DNA from: Ornithinibacillus californiensis
GTDB taxonomy: Bacteria > Bacillota > Bacilli > Bacillales > Amphibacillaceae
Assembly: GCF_001038485.1 (NCBI RefSeq)
Contig: NZ_LDUE01000021.1
Location: 62,001-126,000, forward strand
Direction: 5' to 3'
DNA length: 64,000 bases
Translations under genes and position numbers: made by a program
Notes under the pieces: generated by a model
The model's database searches: none
Told to the model about the DNA's origin: nothing
Seen by the model: the letters and a program-made list of their open reading frames with translations, nothing else
Shown here: in pieces, positions 45,066-54,939 of the stretch
How positions within the stretch are numbered: position 1 is the stretch's first letter
Layout: every line of letters starts with the position of its first letter

Positions 45066-45082
45066 AATTAACAGTGATTCAA

Positions 45083-45100
45083 ATGTAGATTTTTCTACAT
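45083..45100. promoter_or_regulatory. Dyad just downstream of the yjiH promoter
   Basis: ATGTAGA, TTTT and TCTACAT form a perfect inverted repeat about 12-29 nt into the transcript. It is either a repressor site blocking elongation or a small 5' hairpin. The regulator is unknown. Confidence 0.45.
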
Positions 45101-45132
45101 ACTAATAACAAACATGTACAAGGTGGCTTATC

Positions 45133-46479
45133 ATGAGAAATTCTTACACATTTGGGGAACAGTTGAAATTTATTATTCCCTCTTTATTAGGTATATTACT
45201 ATTTATTATTCCTGTTTCAACCGATGATGGTTTTACTATTCCAATAGCACTTTTGGCAAATTGGGTACAAGTTGAACTTGCTAGTCAGTTGTCTCTTATT
45301 ATGATGATTATAATCACAATTACTGCTCTACTAACACTAGTAGCCAGAGTAATTGGCTATCATGGATTAGCAAAAACACCATTTTTCCAAAAGCTACTCT
45401 ATGTCAATTGGTTTTGGACGATTACTAGAGTACTCGCTGCAGTGTTTGCCATTATGGTTTATTTTAAAATTGGACCAGAAGCAATTCATGGTGAAGACAC
45501 GGGTCAATTATTATTAGATAGCCTATTACATGTCCTTTTCGCCGTTTTCTTATTTGCTGGTATTTTCCTTCCTCTTTTAATGAACTTTGGCTTAATGGAA
45601 CTGTTTGGCACGTTAACAACCAAACTAATGCGCCCGTTATTCAAGCTTCCAGGAAGATCTTCCATTGATGCACTTGCATCATGGGTCGGTGATGGAACAA
45701 TCGGTGTGTTACTGACAAGTAAACAATATGAAGAAGGCTATTATACAAAACGTGAGGCAGCAGTCATCGGTACAACCTTCTCTGTCGTATCGATCACCTT
45801 TTCATTGGTGGTCATTACAGAGGTTGGATTAGGGTCTATGTTCGTCCCGTTTTATGTAACAGTTCTTATTGCTGGGTTAGTTGCTGCGTTAATTATGCCT
45901 AGAATCCCACCTCTTTCCCGGAAAGCCGATACGTATGTAAATGAACAGGCTACTGGGATTAAGGAAGAAATTCCTGAGGGTCATAATTCTTTCACGTTCG
46001 GTTATGAAAAAGCGATTAACCGAGCAAAACGCGAAACTAGCTTTTATCAGTTTATGAAGGAAGGAAGCCAAAACGTACTAGATATGTGGATGGGTGTGGC
46101 GCCAGTCGTAATGGCATTTGGTTTAGTTGCACTAATTATTGCCGAGTACACACCGGTATTTCAATGGTTAGGCATGCCATTTATTCCAATTCTAGAGCTA
46201 ATGCAAGTTCCATATGCAGCAGAGGCATCGGAAACGATTCTCATAGGTTTTGCAGACATGTTTCTACCAGCAGTAATCGGCGCATCGATTGAAGCAGAAA
46301 TTACGCGATTCATCATTGCCGCCCTATCCGTAACACAGCTAATATACATGTCAGAAGTTGGAGGACTTTTACTAGGATCCAAAGTCCCAGTATCCTTCAA
46401 AGACTTAGCAATCATCTTCCTACTAAGAACAATCATTACACTACCAATCATTGTTCTAATTGCACATATCATTTTCTAA
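45133..46479 (+). CDS. YjiH-family membrane transporter
   Basis: A 448-residue polytopic membrane protein of about 11-12 segments with a nucleoside-recognition (GATE) domain. Landmarks are GRSSIDALASWVGDGTIGVLLTS near 175, TTFSVVSITFSLVVITE near 215, and FADMFLPAVIGASIEAEITRFIIAALS near 375. It belongs to the YjiH family, often linked to amino-acid or nucleoside transport. The substrate is not known. The start is at 45133 after AGGTGG. It is monocistronic, with a strong promoter and terminator. Confidence 0.85.
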   Translation: MRNSYTFGEQLKFIIPSLLGILLFIIPVSTDDGFTIPIALLANWVQVELASQLSLIMMIIITITALLTLVARVIGYHGLAKTPFFQKLLYVNWFWTITRVLAAVFAIMVYFKIGPEAIHGEDTGQLLLDSLLHVLFAVFLFAGIFLPLLMNFGLMELFGTLTTKLMRPLFKLPGRSSIDALASWVGDGTIGVLLTSKQYEEGYYTKREAAVIGTTFSVVSITFSLVVITEVGLGSMFVPFYVTVLIAGLVAALIMPRIPPLSRKADTYVNEQATGIKEEIPEGHNSFTFGYEKAINRAKRETSFYQFMKEGSQNVLDMWMGVAPVVMAFGLVALIIAEYTPVFQWLGMPFIPILELMQVPYAAEASETILIGFADMFLPAVIGASIEAEITRFIIAALSVTQLIYMSEVGGLLLGSKVPVSFKDLAIIFLLRTIITLPIIVLIAHIIF

Positions 46480-46489
46480 CTGAAAGCAA

Positions 46490-46523
46490 AAAACCAAACC
46501 TGGGGCACAGGTTTGGTTTTTTT
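46490..46523 (+). terminator. Terminator of the yjiH-family gene
   Basis: AAAACCAAACCTG, a 5-nt loop and CAGGTTTGGTTTT are followed by a T-run. Confidence 0.85.
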
Positions 46524-46567
46524 ATACTTTCTAGAAAAAGGGGGGCTACTTATATATACGAATGTTT

Positions 46568-47587
46568 TTAAGAAATAGTTTCACTTTTACGTGAAGTCAT
46601 TACCAACTTTTTCAAATAACTAAATCTACATTCAATAAATGGTTGGCTAAAGGTTATTACTGGTTTACTGGACAACAAGAGAACGATGATAAAAGAAACA
46701 CCAGCAAGACCAATGATGTCAAATGGAGTTAGAACCTCAAACACATCATACGCTCGGAAATACTGGATAATAAACCCGTGTAATAAATAAACATATAGAG
46801 TTCTTTCTCCTAATTTTGTAAAACTATAATGTTTTCTCGGAACCCACGCAAGTACACTTGCTGCCATTAAGGTTGACGTGACATAAACAAGCAGTCTAGC
46901 AACCCCACCAAACTCTTGCATACCTAGATCAAAATACGATTTAGAGGCAAGTAACCAACCCGTATTAATCTCGGGAGCTATATAAATGGCAATAGCGATT
47001 ATTCCCATAACACCTATTGAAATGAATTTTGCAGTTCTACGCTTAACTAACATTAAATGCTCTTCTTTTAACCAATAACCTAGTAGGAAGAATGGAAAGA
47101 ATACAAATGTCCTAGATAAGCTAAACGAGTGCCCTACCGCTGCTAAATAACCGACAGAGATACCTAGCAATACTGCGAGTGTCAGACTAGCATAGGCAGG
47201 AAATCTTTTAAATAAAATTAATAGAATATGCCAACAAAATAAGCTAATTAAGAACCATAAAGACCAATGCGGATAAAAGATATCAGTTAGCCAATTGGAT
47301 TTCCCGATAAAGTAATAATAGGAAGAGTAAATTAATTGAAAAATTATATATGGCAGTAATAGCTTTCTAGCTAACTTTAAAATGTATCCTTTATTTCCAA
47401 ATCCTTTTGCGAAAAAGCCCGCTAAGAATATAAATGCTGGCATATGAAACGTGTATATCCATGTGTATAACGTATGCATTCCAACAGAGCCATCAATAAA
47501 CGGCTGGATTGCATGCCCGAATACCACTAAGAAAATTAACAGTACTTTTGCATTATCAAAATATGCGTTACGCTCCAAGATGCTCAT
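46568..47587 (-). CDS. Acyltransferase family 3 membrane protein
   Basis: A 339-residue protein of ten or so membrane helices with the acyltransferase-3 opening: NAYFDNAKVLLIFLVVFGHAIQPF, then TWIYTFHMPAFIFLAGFFAKGF (HMPAF/F-x-x-G motif). It probably transfers an acyl group (acetyl, succinyl) to a cell-surface glycan. The annotated ATG at 47587 overlaps its AAAGGA site. A TTG at 47578 (reads MERNAYFDN) is better spaced and may be the true start. It stands alone, so the target glycan is unknown. Confidence 0.85.
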   Translation of the reverse strand: MSILERNAYFDNAKVLLIFLVVFGHAIQPFIDGSVGMHTLYTWIYTFHMPAFIFLAGFFAKGFGNKGYILKLARKLLLPYIIFQLIYSSYYYFIGKSNWLTDIFYPHWSLWFLISLFCWHILLILFKRFPAYASLTLAVLLGISVGYLAAVGHSFSLSRTFVFFPFFLLGYWLKEEHLMLVKRRTAKFISIGVMGIIAIAIYIAPEINTGWLLASKSYFDLGMQEFGGVARLLVYVTSTLMAASVLAWVPRKHYSFTKLGERTLYVYLLHGFIIQYFRAYDVFEVLTPFDIIGLAGVSFIIVLLLSSKPVITFSQPFIECRFSYLKKLVMTSRKSETIS

Positions 47588-47762
47588 TCCTTTACATTAA
47601 ATTTCGGTGGTATTACTTTTCTACCCACTTCGGAATAGTAATACGCATTGTCCCACACGATTTAGTGTGGTTGTTAACGACATGTAAAGGCATTGAAAGA
47701 TTGATACTGGACTGTAATGTATGTATTTGGGTTGATTGGGTAATTAACGTAATTTATCAAAT

Positions 47763-47794
47763 AAAAAAGTGATTAGAAACAAACTCTAATCACT
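47763..47794 (-). terminator. Terminator of ku
   Basis: AGTGATTAG and CTAATCACT form a perfect stem with a 9-nt loop, with six T after it on the minus strand. Confidence 0.8.
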
Positions 47795-47818
47795 GGAGTA
47801 ATCGTTTATAAATTTCGC

Positions 47819-48658
47819 TTACTGTGCTGCTTTCTTCTTAGCTGCCGTTTTCCTCTTCTTCGGTTGGGATGGTTTTGGTTTGTCCTTTTTCGCTCTTTCT
47901 AACGATGCTTGTAATGCTCCCATTAAGTCTGTTACATTATCTGCTTTAGGTTTATCTTTTGCCGTTGCTGTTTGATCTGCATTTTTCTTTTCTTCAATTA
48001 GATCTAATAGTGCTGTACGATATTCATCCTTATATTTTTCTGGATCAAATTCCGTTGTTAATTGGTCAATTAACATTTTTGCTGTATCTAATTCCTTTTT
48101 CGCAATCTCCACATTCTCTGGTATATTCGGAACCTCAGCTACATCTCTCACCTCATCTGGATAGTGGATGGTTTCGACGATTAACGTATTTTTATAAATA
48201 CGAATAACCGCAAGCTGCTCTTTAGAACGTATCATCATTTTAGCAACGCCAATTTTACCACTTTCCTCAAGGGCAGCACGTAATAAGCCATATGCTTTAC
48301 CACCACCGTCATTCGGTGACAAATAATAGCTTTTTTCAAAATAAATCGGGTCAATGTCCTCTAATTTTACAAAATCAATGATTTCGACAGCCCGGTCCTC
48401 TTGCTCCTTCTTTAATTCAGCAAGATCCTCATCATCTAAGATGACAAATTTATTTTTCGCGTACTCATATCCTTTTACAATGTCATCTGTTCCAATTTCT
48501 TTTTCACAAACCGGGCATACTTTTTCATATTTAATTGGTGATTTACATTCCTTATGGAGCTGTCTTAAGGAAACGTCTTTATTCTCGGTAGCTGCATGCA
48601 TTTTAACCGGGATATTTACAAGTCCGAAGCTAATGGTACCCTTCCACATCGTATGCAT
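47819..48658 (-). CDS. ku: Ku DNA end-binding protein
   Basis: Homodimeric ring that binds double-strand ends and recruits LigD. The 279-residue product begins MWKGTISFGLVNIPVKM and contains a CPVCEKEIGTDDIVKGYEY segment and YYLSPNDGGGKAYGLL. A C-terminal lysine-rich tail (KKRKTAAKKKAAQ) follows, as in DNA-binding extended Ku. The start is at 48658 after GGGAGG. It is divergently paired with ligD. In B. subtilis the homologues ykoV/ykoU are expressed in the forespore and protect spores. Confidence 0.96.
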   Translation of the reverse strand: MHTMWKGTISFGLVNIPVKMHAATENKDVSLRQLHKECKSPIKYEKVCPVCEKEIGTDDIVKGYEYAKNKFVILDDEDLAELKKEQEDRAVEIIDFVKLEDIDPIYFEKSYYLSPNDGGGKAYGLLRAALEESGKIGVAKMMIRSKEQLAVIRIYKNTLIVETIHYPDEVRDVAEVPNIPENVEIAKKELDTAKMLIDQLTTEFDPEKYKDEYRTALLDLIEEKKNADQTATAKDKPKADNVTDLMGALQASLERAKKDKPKPSQPKKRKTAAKKKAAQ

Positions 48659-48767
48659 TACGATACCTCCCTTTTTCCATAGTTTGTCGAACTTAACAAT
48701 TTTTAATCCATACCTGATTAATTTACCTGTTTTTCACCCATCTTATAGGTGAAGGGAGTTGTACATA

Positions 48768-50579
48768 ATGGATGTAATGAAGCCTATCGCCAGTAAGGAT
48801 ATACCATTAGGAAAAGAATGGCTGTATGAAGTCAAATATGACGGGTTCCGCTGTGTACTCCATTGGGAGAAAAATAGGGAAATAAAGCTGATTAGTAAAA
48901 ATAAAAACGATTTGACGCCTCAATTCCCAGAAATCGTAGCCTTCTGTCGAGAAAAATCCGAATCCATAAAGAAACTTCTACCGGTCACCATCGATAGTGA
49001 ACTCGTTATATTAAATAACCGATATCAATCAAATTTCTCTAGTATTCAAAAGCGAGGCCGATTAAAAAATAAAGATTCCATCCAAAAAGCAGCAACGAAC
49101 CGACCAGCAACCTTACTGGCATTTGATCTTTTACAATTATCCGGGAAAGACTTGTCCAAAAAGCCGTTTGAGGAACGAAAAAAGCAATTAACATCATTCT
49201 TCGACAAAGCAGAAATTCGTCGTGATTTGTGGAATCGCATTGGATATATTGAAGCTTTTGAAAATGCGGATGAATTGTGGAAGATTATCTTCGACCATAA
49301 AGGTGAAGGAATGATTGCCAAACGAAAGAAAAGCTCTTATCGTGCGGGAAAAGCCCATCAAGACTGGTACAAAATTAAAAACTGGCGATTAATTCATGGA
49401 TTTTTGACAGCATATGACAGTAAAAATGGTTATTTTACTGTTCAAGTGTATGATGAACAAGAACAATATACTATCGGAAAATGTAAGCATGGCCTAAATG
49501 ATGATGATTTTGACACGGTCAAGAAACTGTTTATTGCTAATGGTGAAAAGAAAGGCGTTCATTACTCACTTCCACCAGCTATATGCGCAGCTATTCATAC
49601 GTTGGATATTTACCAAGGAGAGCTAAGAGAGCCAGAATTTGAGCGAATAGCGCCCGAGCTCAAACCAGAGGAATGCACGAAAGAACGGCTTCAGTTAGAT
49701 TTAGCAATGCTGCCAGAGATTATCGATTTTGCCAATACCGATAAGTTGTATTGGCCAGATGTTCCATTAACAAAGGGAAATTTCTTAGCCTACATTCGGG
49801 AGATTTCTCCTTATATGCTACCATTCTTAAATAACCGTGCATTAACGACCATCCGTTGTCCAGATGGTGTGAACGAAGAGTCATTTTTTCAAAAGCACCT
49901 CCCCTCTTATGCACCAGAATTTATCAAAGGAATTGGTAAGGGGGAAGAAAAGCTAATCGTTTGTGATTCCATTGAAACGTTGCTCTGGTTTGCCAATCAT
50001 GGGGCACTTGAATTCCATGTCCCATTTCAACATGTGAACAGCAATCAACCTAAGGAAATTGTCTTTGACCTTGACCCACCAGGCAGAGATGAATTTTCAT
50101 GGGCAATAACAGCTGGACTTATCATCAAACAGTTACTAGATGATCTTCAACTACGATCACTCGTTAAAACGTCTGGAAATAAAGGGCTTCAAATTCACAT
50201 TCCAATCCCAGAAGGAAGTATGACTTATGAGGATACGGGAGTGTTTACACAGGCAATTGCTTATACCGTTGAAAACCAGCATCCAGATTTGTTCACAACA
50301 GAACGAATGAAGAATAAACGCCAAGGTAGGTTGTATATTGATTATGTACAACATGGTAAGGATAAAACATTAATCGCGCCATACTCCACTAGAAAAACTA
50401 CGGATGGAACTGTCGCTACTCCACTATACTGGGAGGAAGTTACCGAGGATCTAAGACCTGAAATGTTTACGATAGAAAACGTAGTAGAGCGCGTTCAGCG
50501 TATCGGTTGTCCATTTCAAGATTACGATACTGCTGCTATGGACCAAAATTTGGATTTAGTCATGAATTTAATCCGATGA
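48768..50579 (+). CDS. ligD: ATP-dependent DNA ligase LigD (ligase + polymerase)
   Basis: The NHEJ ligase/primase-polymerase. The 603 residues begin with the ligase domain, with adenylated Lys23 in YEVKYDGFR, then an OB fold to about residue 300. The AEP polymerase domain (about 320-603) has the metal Asp pair in IVFDLDPPGRDEF and TSGNKGLQIHIP. There is no phosphoesterase domain, as in Bacillus. The start is the ATG at 48768, nine bases after GAAGGGAG. The TTG at 48759 lies against that site. It is divergent from ku with a 109-bp shared promoter region. Confidence 0.95.
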   Translation: MDVMKPIASKDIPLGKEWLYEVKYDGFRCVLHWEKNREIKLISKNKNDLTPQFPEIVAFCREKSESIKKLLPVTIDSELVILNNRYQSNFSSIQKRGRLKNKDSIQKAATNRPATLLAFDLLQLSGKDLSKKPFEERKKQLTSFFDKAEIRRDLWNRIGYIEAFENADELWKIIFDHKGEGMIAKRKKSSYRAGKAHQDWYKIKNWRLIHGFLTAYDSKNGYFTVQVYDEQEQYTIGKCKHGLNDDDFDTVKKLFIANGEKKGVHYSLPPAICAAIHTLDIYQGELREPEFERIAPELKPEECTKERLQLDLAMLPEIIDFANTDKLYWPDVPLTKGNFLAYIREISPYMLPFLNNRALTTIRCPDGVNEESFFQKHLPSYAPEFIKGIGKGEEKLIVCDSIETLLWFANHGALEFHVPFQHVNSNQPKEIVFDLDPPGRDEFSWAITAGLIIKQLLDDLQLRSLVKTSGNKGLQIHIPIPEGSMTYEDTGVFTQAIAYTVENQHPDLFTTERMKNKRQGRLYIDYVQHGKDKTLIAPYSTRKTTDGTVATPLYWEEVTEDLRPEMFTIENVVERVQRIGCPFQDYDTAAMDQNLDLVMNLIR

Positions 50580-50643
50580 AACTATTTGAATATTCCCTAT
50601 ACTTTAGTAAGATGGAGTTAGCTGGATGTTTGGGGGGATATTT

Positions 50644-51141
50644 ATGTTTACCATATCTAGAAGTAAAATCATTTTTTCTATTTTGCTATTTTCCACTCTC
50701 ATTTACAGTATTCTGTTTATAGTGAACGTAACCGCAAACCCAACATTCCATGCAACTGTAACTTTGTCTGAAATTAGTGAAGCGGAATTAACTGAGTCCA
50801 TACAACAGGAGTTTATTCAAGAAAATAACCTCACTACTGATAAACTACGGAAATTAGAAGTCAACGTGGATGTAGAGAAGAATTGGCTCATGAATAGTAT
50901 CGAGATTACTATTCCAAATCTTGTTATGGAAGTCGACCAATATGATGGAAAAATCCGCTCCTACCGAGCAGGATATCATCAAGGCGAAAATACCGCTTAT
51001 CACTATGTTCTATTTAAATATGAAGACTTAAGTAAGCACGAATTAAAAGAAATCCTTCAGAATCAATTAATACAAATTGAATGGATAGAAAACGGTGAGA
51101 AACAACTTCATGAGATTAACATCAGTAACTTGTTAGATTAA
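50644..51141 (+). CDS. Single-pass membrane protein, unknown
   Basis: A 165-residue protein with one N-terminal membrane helix (about 7-29) followed by a hydrophilic extracytoplasmic domain rich in Glu, Asn and Gln (SEISEAELTESIQQEFIQEN; later YEDLSKHELKEILQN). The start is the ATG at 50644 after GGGGGG. It lies 64 bp after ligD on the same strand. No family recognised. Confidence 0.65.
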   Translation: MFTISRSKIIFSILLFSTLIYSILFIVNVTANPTFHATVTLSEISEAELTESIQQEFIQENNLTTDKLRKLEVNVDVEKNWLMNSIEITIPNLVMEVDQYDGKIRSYRAGYHQGENTAYHYVLFKYEDLSKHELKEILQNQLIQIEWIENGEKQLHEINISNLLD

Positions 51142-51190
51142 CTATAACAATTAGTAAGATAGTTTAATGAAAAATAAAGGGGCTGTTTTC

Positions 51191-51481
51191 ATGTATTTCA
51201 CAATCATTCTATCCTCACTGTTTATCTCGACTTTATTATCGGTATGGATATTCAATAAGACCAATCAAAAGTTACTTAGTATTATAGCTACCTTCCTTAT
51301 AAATACTTTAATTATCGGTACATCGACTTGGGCTATAAACTTTGTGGATGTAGAAGCAAAAATATTTGGAATTAGTAATTCGGGCTATTATTATCTAATA
51401 TTTACTATTCCAATAATCTCTTGGATTAGCGCTATTCTAATTTTAGTGTGGGCTAAAAAAGGTACAGAGCAACAAGTTTGA
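51191..51481 (+). CDS. Small polytopic membrane protein, unknown
   Basis: A 96-residue protein with three hydrophobic segments (about 1-20, 26-48 and 63-85) and a short polar end KKGTEQQV. The start is the ATG at 51191, eight bases after AAAGGGG. An upstream ATG at 51167 has no ribosome site. It forms a pair with the preceding gene and ends at a bidirectional terminator. No family recognised. Confidence 0.6.
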   Translation: MYFTIILSSLFISTLLSVWIFNKTNQKLLSIIATFLINTLIIGTSTWAINFVDVEAKIFGISNSGYYYLIFTIPIISWISAILILVWAKKGTEQQV

Positions 51482-51513
51482 TGTTAAAGCTAAAATCCCT
51501 ACTACTTTTCAAC

Positions 51514-51550
51514 AAAAAAAGCCGTTCCTGGCAGTCAGGAACGGCTTTTT
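51514..51550. terminator. Bidirectional terminator
   Basis: AAAAAGCCGTTCCTG and CAGGAACGGCTTTTT with a 5-nt loop. T-runs on both strands serve the plus-strand small membrane gene and the minus-strand tcyP. Confidence 0.9.
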
Positions 51551-51554
51551 GCTT

Positions 51555-52949
51555 TTATATAGAACTACCTTCTTCAATAGCAGTTTTATCGTTAAATATT
51601 TTCGAGTTAAACGTACCTAAAATACGAGAAGTTAGTGTACCGGAAACCATTGCACCATTAACATTCAATGCGGTACGTCCCATATCAATAAACGCTTCAA
51701 TTGAGATTAAAAGACCAGCTAAACCAACTGGTAACCCCATAGACGAAAGAACGATTAGTGCAGCAAATGTTGCTCCACCACCAACACCAGCAATACCAAA
51801 TGAACTAAATCCAATGATTAGTACTAGTGGAACTAAGAATTCCCAAGTTAATGGATCTATACCTACAGATGGTGCAATCATAACTGCTAACATTGCTGGG
51901 TAGATTCCTGCACAACCATTTTGACCCATTGTCGCACCAAAGGATGCAGACATATTTGCAACACCCTCTTCTACACCGACAGCATTTTTCTGTGCTGAGA
52001 TATTCAAAGGAATCGTTCCGGCACTAGAACGAGATGTGAATGCAAAGCTTAATACAGGGATTACTTTTCTTAAGTAGGTCATTGGGTTTAAACCGAATAC
52101 GCCTACTAAGATTAGTTGAATGATAAACATCACACCTAAAGCAACATAAGAAGCTAATACAAATTTACCAAGCTCTAAGATTCCAGCAAAGTCTGTGCTT
52201 GCAACCGTATTTGCCATCAGGGCTAAAATACCATACGGTGTTAAACGTAGAACTAACGTAACGATACGCATGACAACGCCGTACACTGCGTTAACCATTT
52301 TTGTAAAGGTTTCAGCTTGTTCTGGATTCTTTCTACGTAATCCAATTACTGCAATCCCTACAAAAATAGAGAAGATTACAACCGCGATAACGGATGTTGA
52401 ACGCGCTCCTGTCATATCTAAGAAAATATTTGATGGAATAAAGTTTAATATACGTTGCGGTGTGGAAACATTTTCTACACTTGTAGAATATCTTTCCTCT
52501 AATGATTCAGCACGTGCTTGTTCTGCTTCCCCTGCAGTAATTTGTTCTGCATTTAAATCAAATAGAGTTGCAGCCCCGACACCAATTAATGCAGCAACCA
52601 TTGTAGTTGCGATTAAAATACCAATAATCCAGCCTGCCATTTTACCAAGCTGAGCTGTTTTTTCCAAGTTAGTAATTGCTTGGATAATAGATACCATTAC
52701 TAGCGGAACGACAATCATCATTAAGAAGCTAATATAGCCACGACCAACAATATTGTACCATCCTGTAGTTTCTACTAATGTTTCCGATCCACTTCCATAG
52801 ATCCATTGTAGAACTGCACCTAGCACAATACCTAAACCTAAACCTGTAAATACTCGTTTCGTAAAGGAAACATGCTTGCGTTGCATTGTAATTAATAAAC
52901 CGATTATCGCAAGTAGAGCGATAATATTTAAAATGACCATCCAGTTCAT
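51555..52949 (-). CDS. tcyP: L-cystine symporter TcyP
   Basis: A DAACS (sodium/proton:dicarboxylate-type) transporter of 464 residues, the same length and N-terminal pattern as B. subtilis TcyP. It has multiple membrane helices and the serine-rich hairpin TSRSSAGTIPLNIS near residue 315. SFGATMGQNGCAGIYPAM and the C-terminal SSFGIAGVGGGATFAA follow. The start is at 52949. Cystine specificity is inferred from overall resemblance. I looked for a CymR box upstream and found only a weak half-match. Confidence 0.88.
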   Translation of the reverse strand: MNWMVILNIIALLAIIGLLITMQRKHVSFTKRVFTGLGLGIVLGAVLQWIYGSGSETLVETTGWYNIVGRGYISFLMMIVVPLVMVSIIQAITNLEKTAQLGKMAGWIIGILIATTMVAALIGVGAATLFDLNAEQITAGEAEQARAESLEERYSTSVENVSTPQRILNFIPSNIFLDMTGARSTSVIAVVIFSIFVGIAVIGLRRKNPEQAETFTKMVNAVYGVVMRIVTLVLRLTPYGILALMANTVASTDFAGILELGKFVLASYVALGVMFIIQLILVGVFGLNPMTYLRKVIPVLSFAFTSRSSAGTIPLNISAQKNAVGVEEGVANMSASFGATMGQNGCAGIYPAMLAVMIAPSVGIDPLTWEFLVPLVLIIGFSSFGIAGVGGGATFAALIVLSSMGLPVGLAGLLISIEAFIDMGRTALNVNGAMVSGTLTSRILGTFNSKIFNDKTAIEEGSSI

Positions 52950-53150
52950 GTTAATTCCCCCTGTTATTTTTTACTACTATATGCATTCCATCATTGTACC
53001 GCTATTAAAATATATTATTCCGATAAAAATACTATGACTTTAATAAGATACAATGCTTTTTATCATGTGTCAAGGGAGGAAACCCAACGAAAGTGACAAA
53101 TTGTAACCTAGAAGGGACACTACGATTGATACGTAGTGTCCCCCAAATAT

Positions 53151-53591
53151 TTATAAAATATTTTCTTCCAGCTCTAACTCCACATTGCCTTCTAATGCGC
53201 GAGAAATCATACAAGACTTTTCTGCTTTATGAACTAATTTCTTGAGCAATTCATATTCCTTTTCCGTTGCTCCTTCTTTTAGAGCGACCGTTGGTTTGTG
53301 AATAATTTTCTTATATGTGAATACACCATTGGTAACATCAACAATTCCCTCTGACTCTAGAGACATTTCTTTTAGTGGAAGATGTGCTCGCTCGATCATT
53401 GCAGCTAAGGTAATAATATAACATGTCGCAGCCGCTCCGAGAAGCATTTCATCTGGATTTGTTCCAACTCCTGGTCCATCCATTTCAGTTGGAATCGAGA
53501 TCTTTGTTTTTAAGTTTCCAGCATCGATATTGCCCTCACTATTTCTACCACCTGGCCAATCAGCTTTTAAATGAAAATGATGTTCTGCCAT
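53151..53591 (-). CDS. OsmC/Ohr family protein (SACOL1771-like)
   Basis: A 146-residue thiol peroxidase-fold protein. The two redox cysteines are seen in LLGAAATCYIITLAAMIERA (about residue 57) and KAEKSCMISRALEG (about 126). The opening HHFHLKADWPGGRNSEG is typical of the YmaD-like branch. It probably reduces organic hydroperoxides. The start is at 53591. It follows chrA with a 20-bp gap, suggesting a small stress operon. Confidence 0.9.
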   Translation of the reverse strand: MAEHHFHLKADWPGGRNSEGNIDAGNLKTKISIPTEMDGPGVGTNPDEMLLGAAATCYIITLAAMIERAHLPLKEMSLESEGIVDVTNGVFTYKKIIHKPTVALKEGATEKEYELLKKLVHKAEKSCMISRALEGNVELELEENIL

Positions 53592-53611
53592 GAATTACAC
53601 CTCAAATCTTT

Positions 53612-54787
53612 TTATAATACGTAGTGCATGACTTCTCCCAACACTACCCCGATGATTACAATTAGCCATGCTGGTGTTTTCCAAAAATACAGCATAACGA
53701 ATAGAATGGCAGCTAACGAGAAACTAGCAGCATTGGTAATCGCACTAGTGAATACAGGATCATAAAAAGCCGCAAGTAAAATACCTACTACACTAGCGTT
53801 CACTCCTGTTAAAATCCCTTGGAAGCTTTTATGCTTACGTAGTTCACTTAAAAATGGTAGTGCGCCGATGATTAAAAGAAATGAAGGTAGGAACATTGCA
53901 ATCGTTGCGATAATACCACCTATTAAACCACTTATCATCGTTCCGAGGTAACTCGCAAACGTAAATAATGGACCGGGCACTGCTTGGGCCATCCCATAAC
54001 CAGCAAGAAATTCACTACTTGTCAGTAAGCCATTAGGTACTACTTCTTGTTCTAATAAAGGTAGAACGACGTGTCCTCCACCAAACACGATAGAACCAAC
54101 ACGGAAAAAGGTATCGAATATGCTAACATATTGGTTATTCATTGCCTGTGCAGCGATAGGAAGTCCTATCAATAATACTACTAATAAAGATAAAGATATG
54201 ATTCCTTGCCTTTTCGAAATCGAAACGGTGAATGTTTTTACCTTTGACTCTGCATCTTTAGAAAATAGAAAATACCCTATAATTGCAGCTCCTACAATAA
54301 CAGCGATTTGTACTAAAGCAGACGGGAATAATAACATAATTAACATCGCTACAACTGCCATAGCAATACGCGGTTTATCAGGAGTAAGCTTTTTCCCCAT
54401 GCCAAGAACAGCATGAAGTACTACCGCGACGGCTACAATTTTTAAGCTCGTAATAAATGTCGCATCTCCTAAAGCAAAGGATTGAAACGCCATTGCAAAT
54501 AGAATCAGGACAATGACAGATGGTATTGTGAATCCAAACCATGAAACAACACCACCTAATAATCCGCCACGTAACATGCCTATTGCAATACCTACCTGGC
54601 TACTAGCCGGGCCCGGTAGAAACTGACAAAGTGCGATGATATCGGCATAGGTTTTATCATCTAACCACTTTCGCTTATCGATATATTCATTCTTAAAATA
54701 GCCTAAATGGGCAACAGGTCCCCCAAAACTCGTTAAACCAAGCTTTAACGACGTTCCTAAGATTTCGAGTAAAGAATTTTTCTTCAT
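53612..54787 (-). CDS. chrA: Chromate transporter ChrA (two-domain)
   Basis: A 391-residue CHR family membrane protein with the two-domain layout. The N-terminal half has SLKLGLTSFGGPVAHLGYF and LCQFLPGPASSQVGIAIGMLRGG. The C-terminal half repeats it with FFRVGSIVFGGGHVVLPLLEQEVV and GYGMAQAVPGPLFTFASYLG. The family exports chromate. The natural substrate may differ. The start is the ATG at 54787 behind GGAGGG. A TTG at 54799 is less likely. It is grouped with the OsmC gene. Confidence 0.92.
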   Translation of the reverse strand: MKKNSLLEILGTSLKLGLTSFGGPVAHLGYFKNEYIDKRKWLDDKTYADIIALCQFLPGPASSQVGIAIGMLRGGLLGGVVSWFGFTIPSVIVLILFAMAFQSFALGDATFITSLKIVAVAVVLHAVLGMGKKLTPDKPRIAMAVVAMLIMLLFPSALVQIAVIVGAAIIGYFLFSKDAESKVKTFTVSISKRQGIISLSLLVVLLIGLPIAAQAMNNQYVSIFDTFFRVGSIVFGGGHVVLPLLEQEVVPNGLLTSSEFLAGYGMAQAVPGPLFTFASYLGTMISGLIGGIIATIAMFLPSFLLIIGALPFLSELRKHKSFQGILTGVNASVVGILLAAFYDPVFTSAITNAASFSLAAILFVMLYFWKTPAWLIVIIGVVLGEVMHYVL

Positions 54788-54939
54788 ATGTCCCTCCAAT
54801 TGAAGTAGTTTTTTCTAAGGTAACATATAATTTTGATTTATACGTAAAATTTACACAGAATTTACAATATGAACTTTCATGTTCTTCGTATAATGTAATG
54901 GGAATTAAGAGGATAAGAATAGGACTAATATCCACATCC

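Noticed and set aside
45889-46292. Short ORFs on both strands inside the yjiH-family gene
   Set aside because: They are shadows of a clearly coding frame with full family similarity along its length.
53000-53060. CymR operator upstream of tcyP
   Set aside because: Only a weak half-match (TCGGAATAA on the minus strand) is present; too poor to list as a site.
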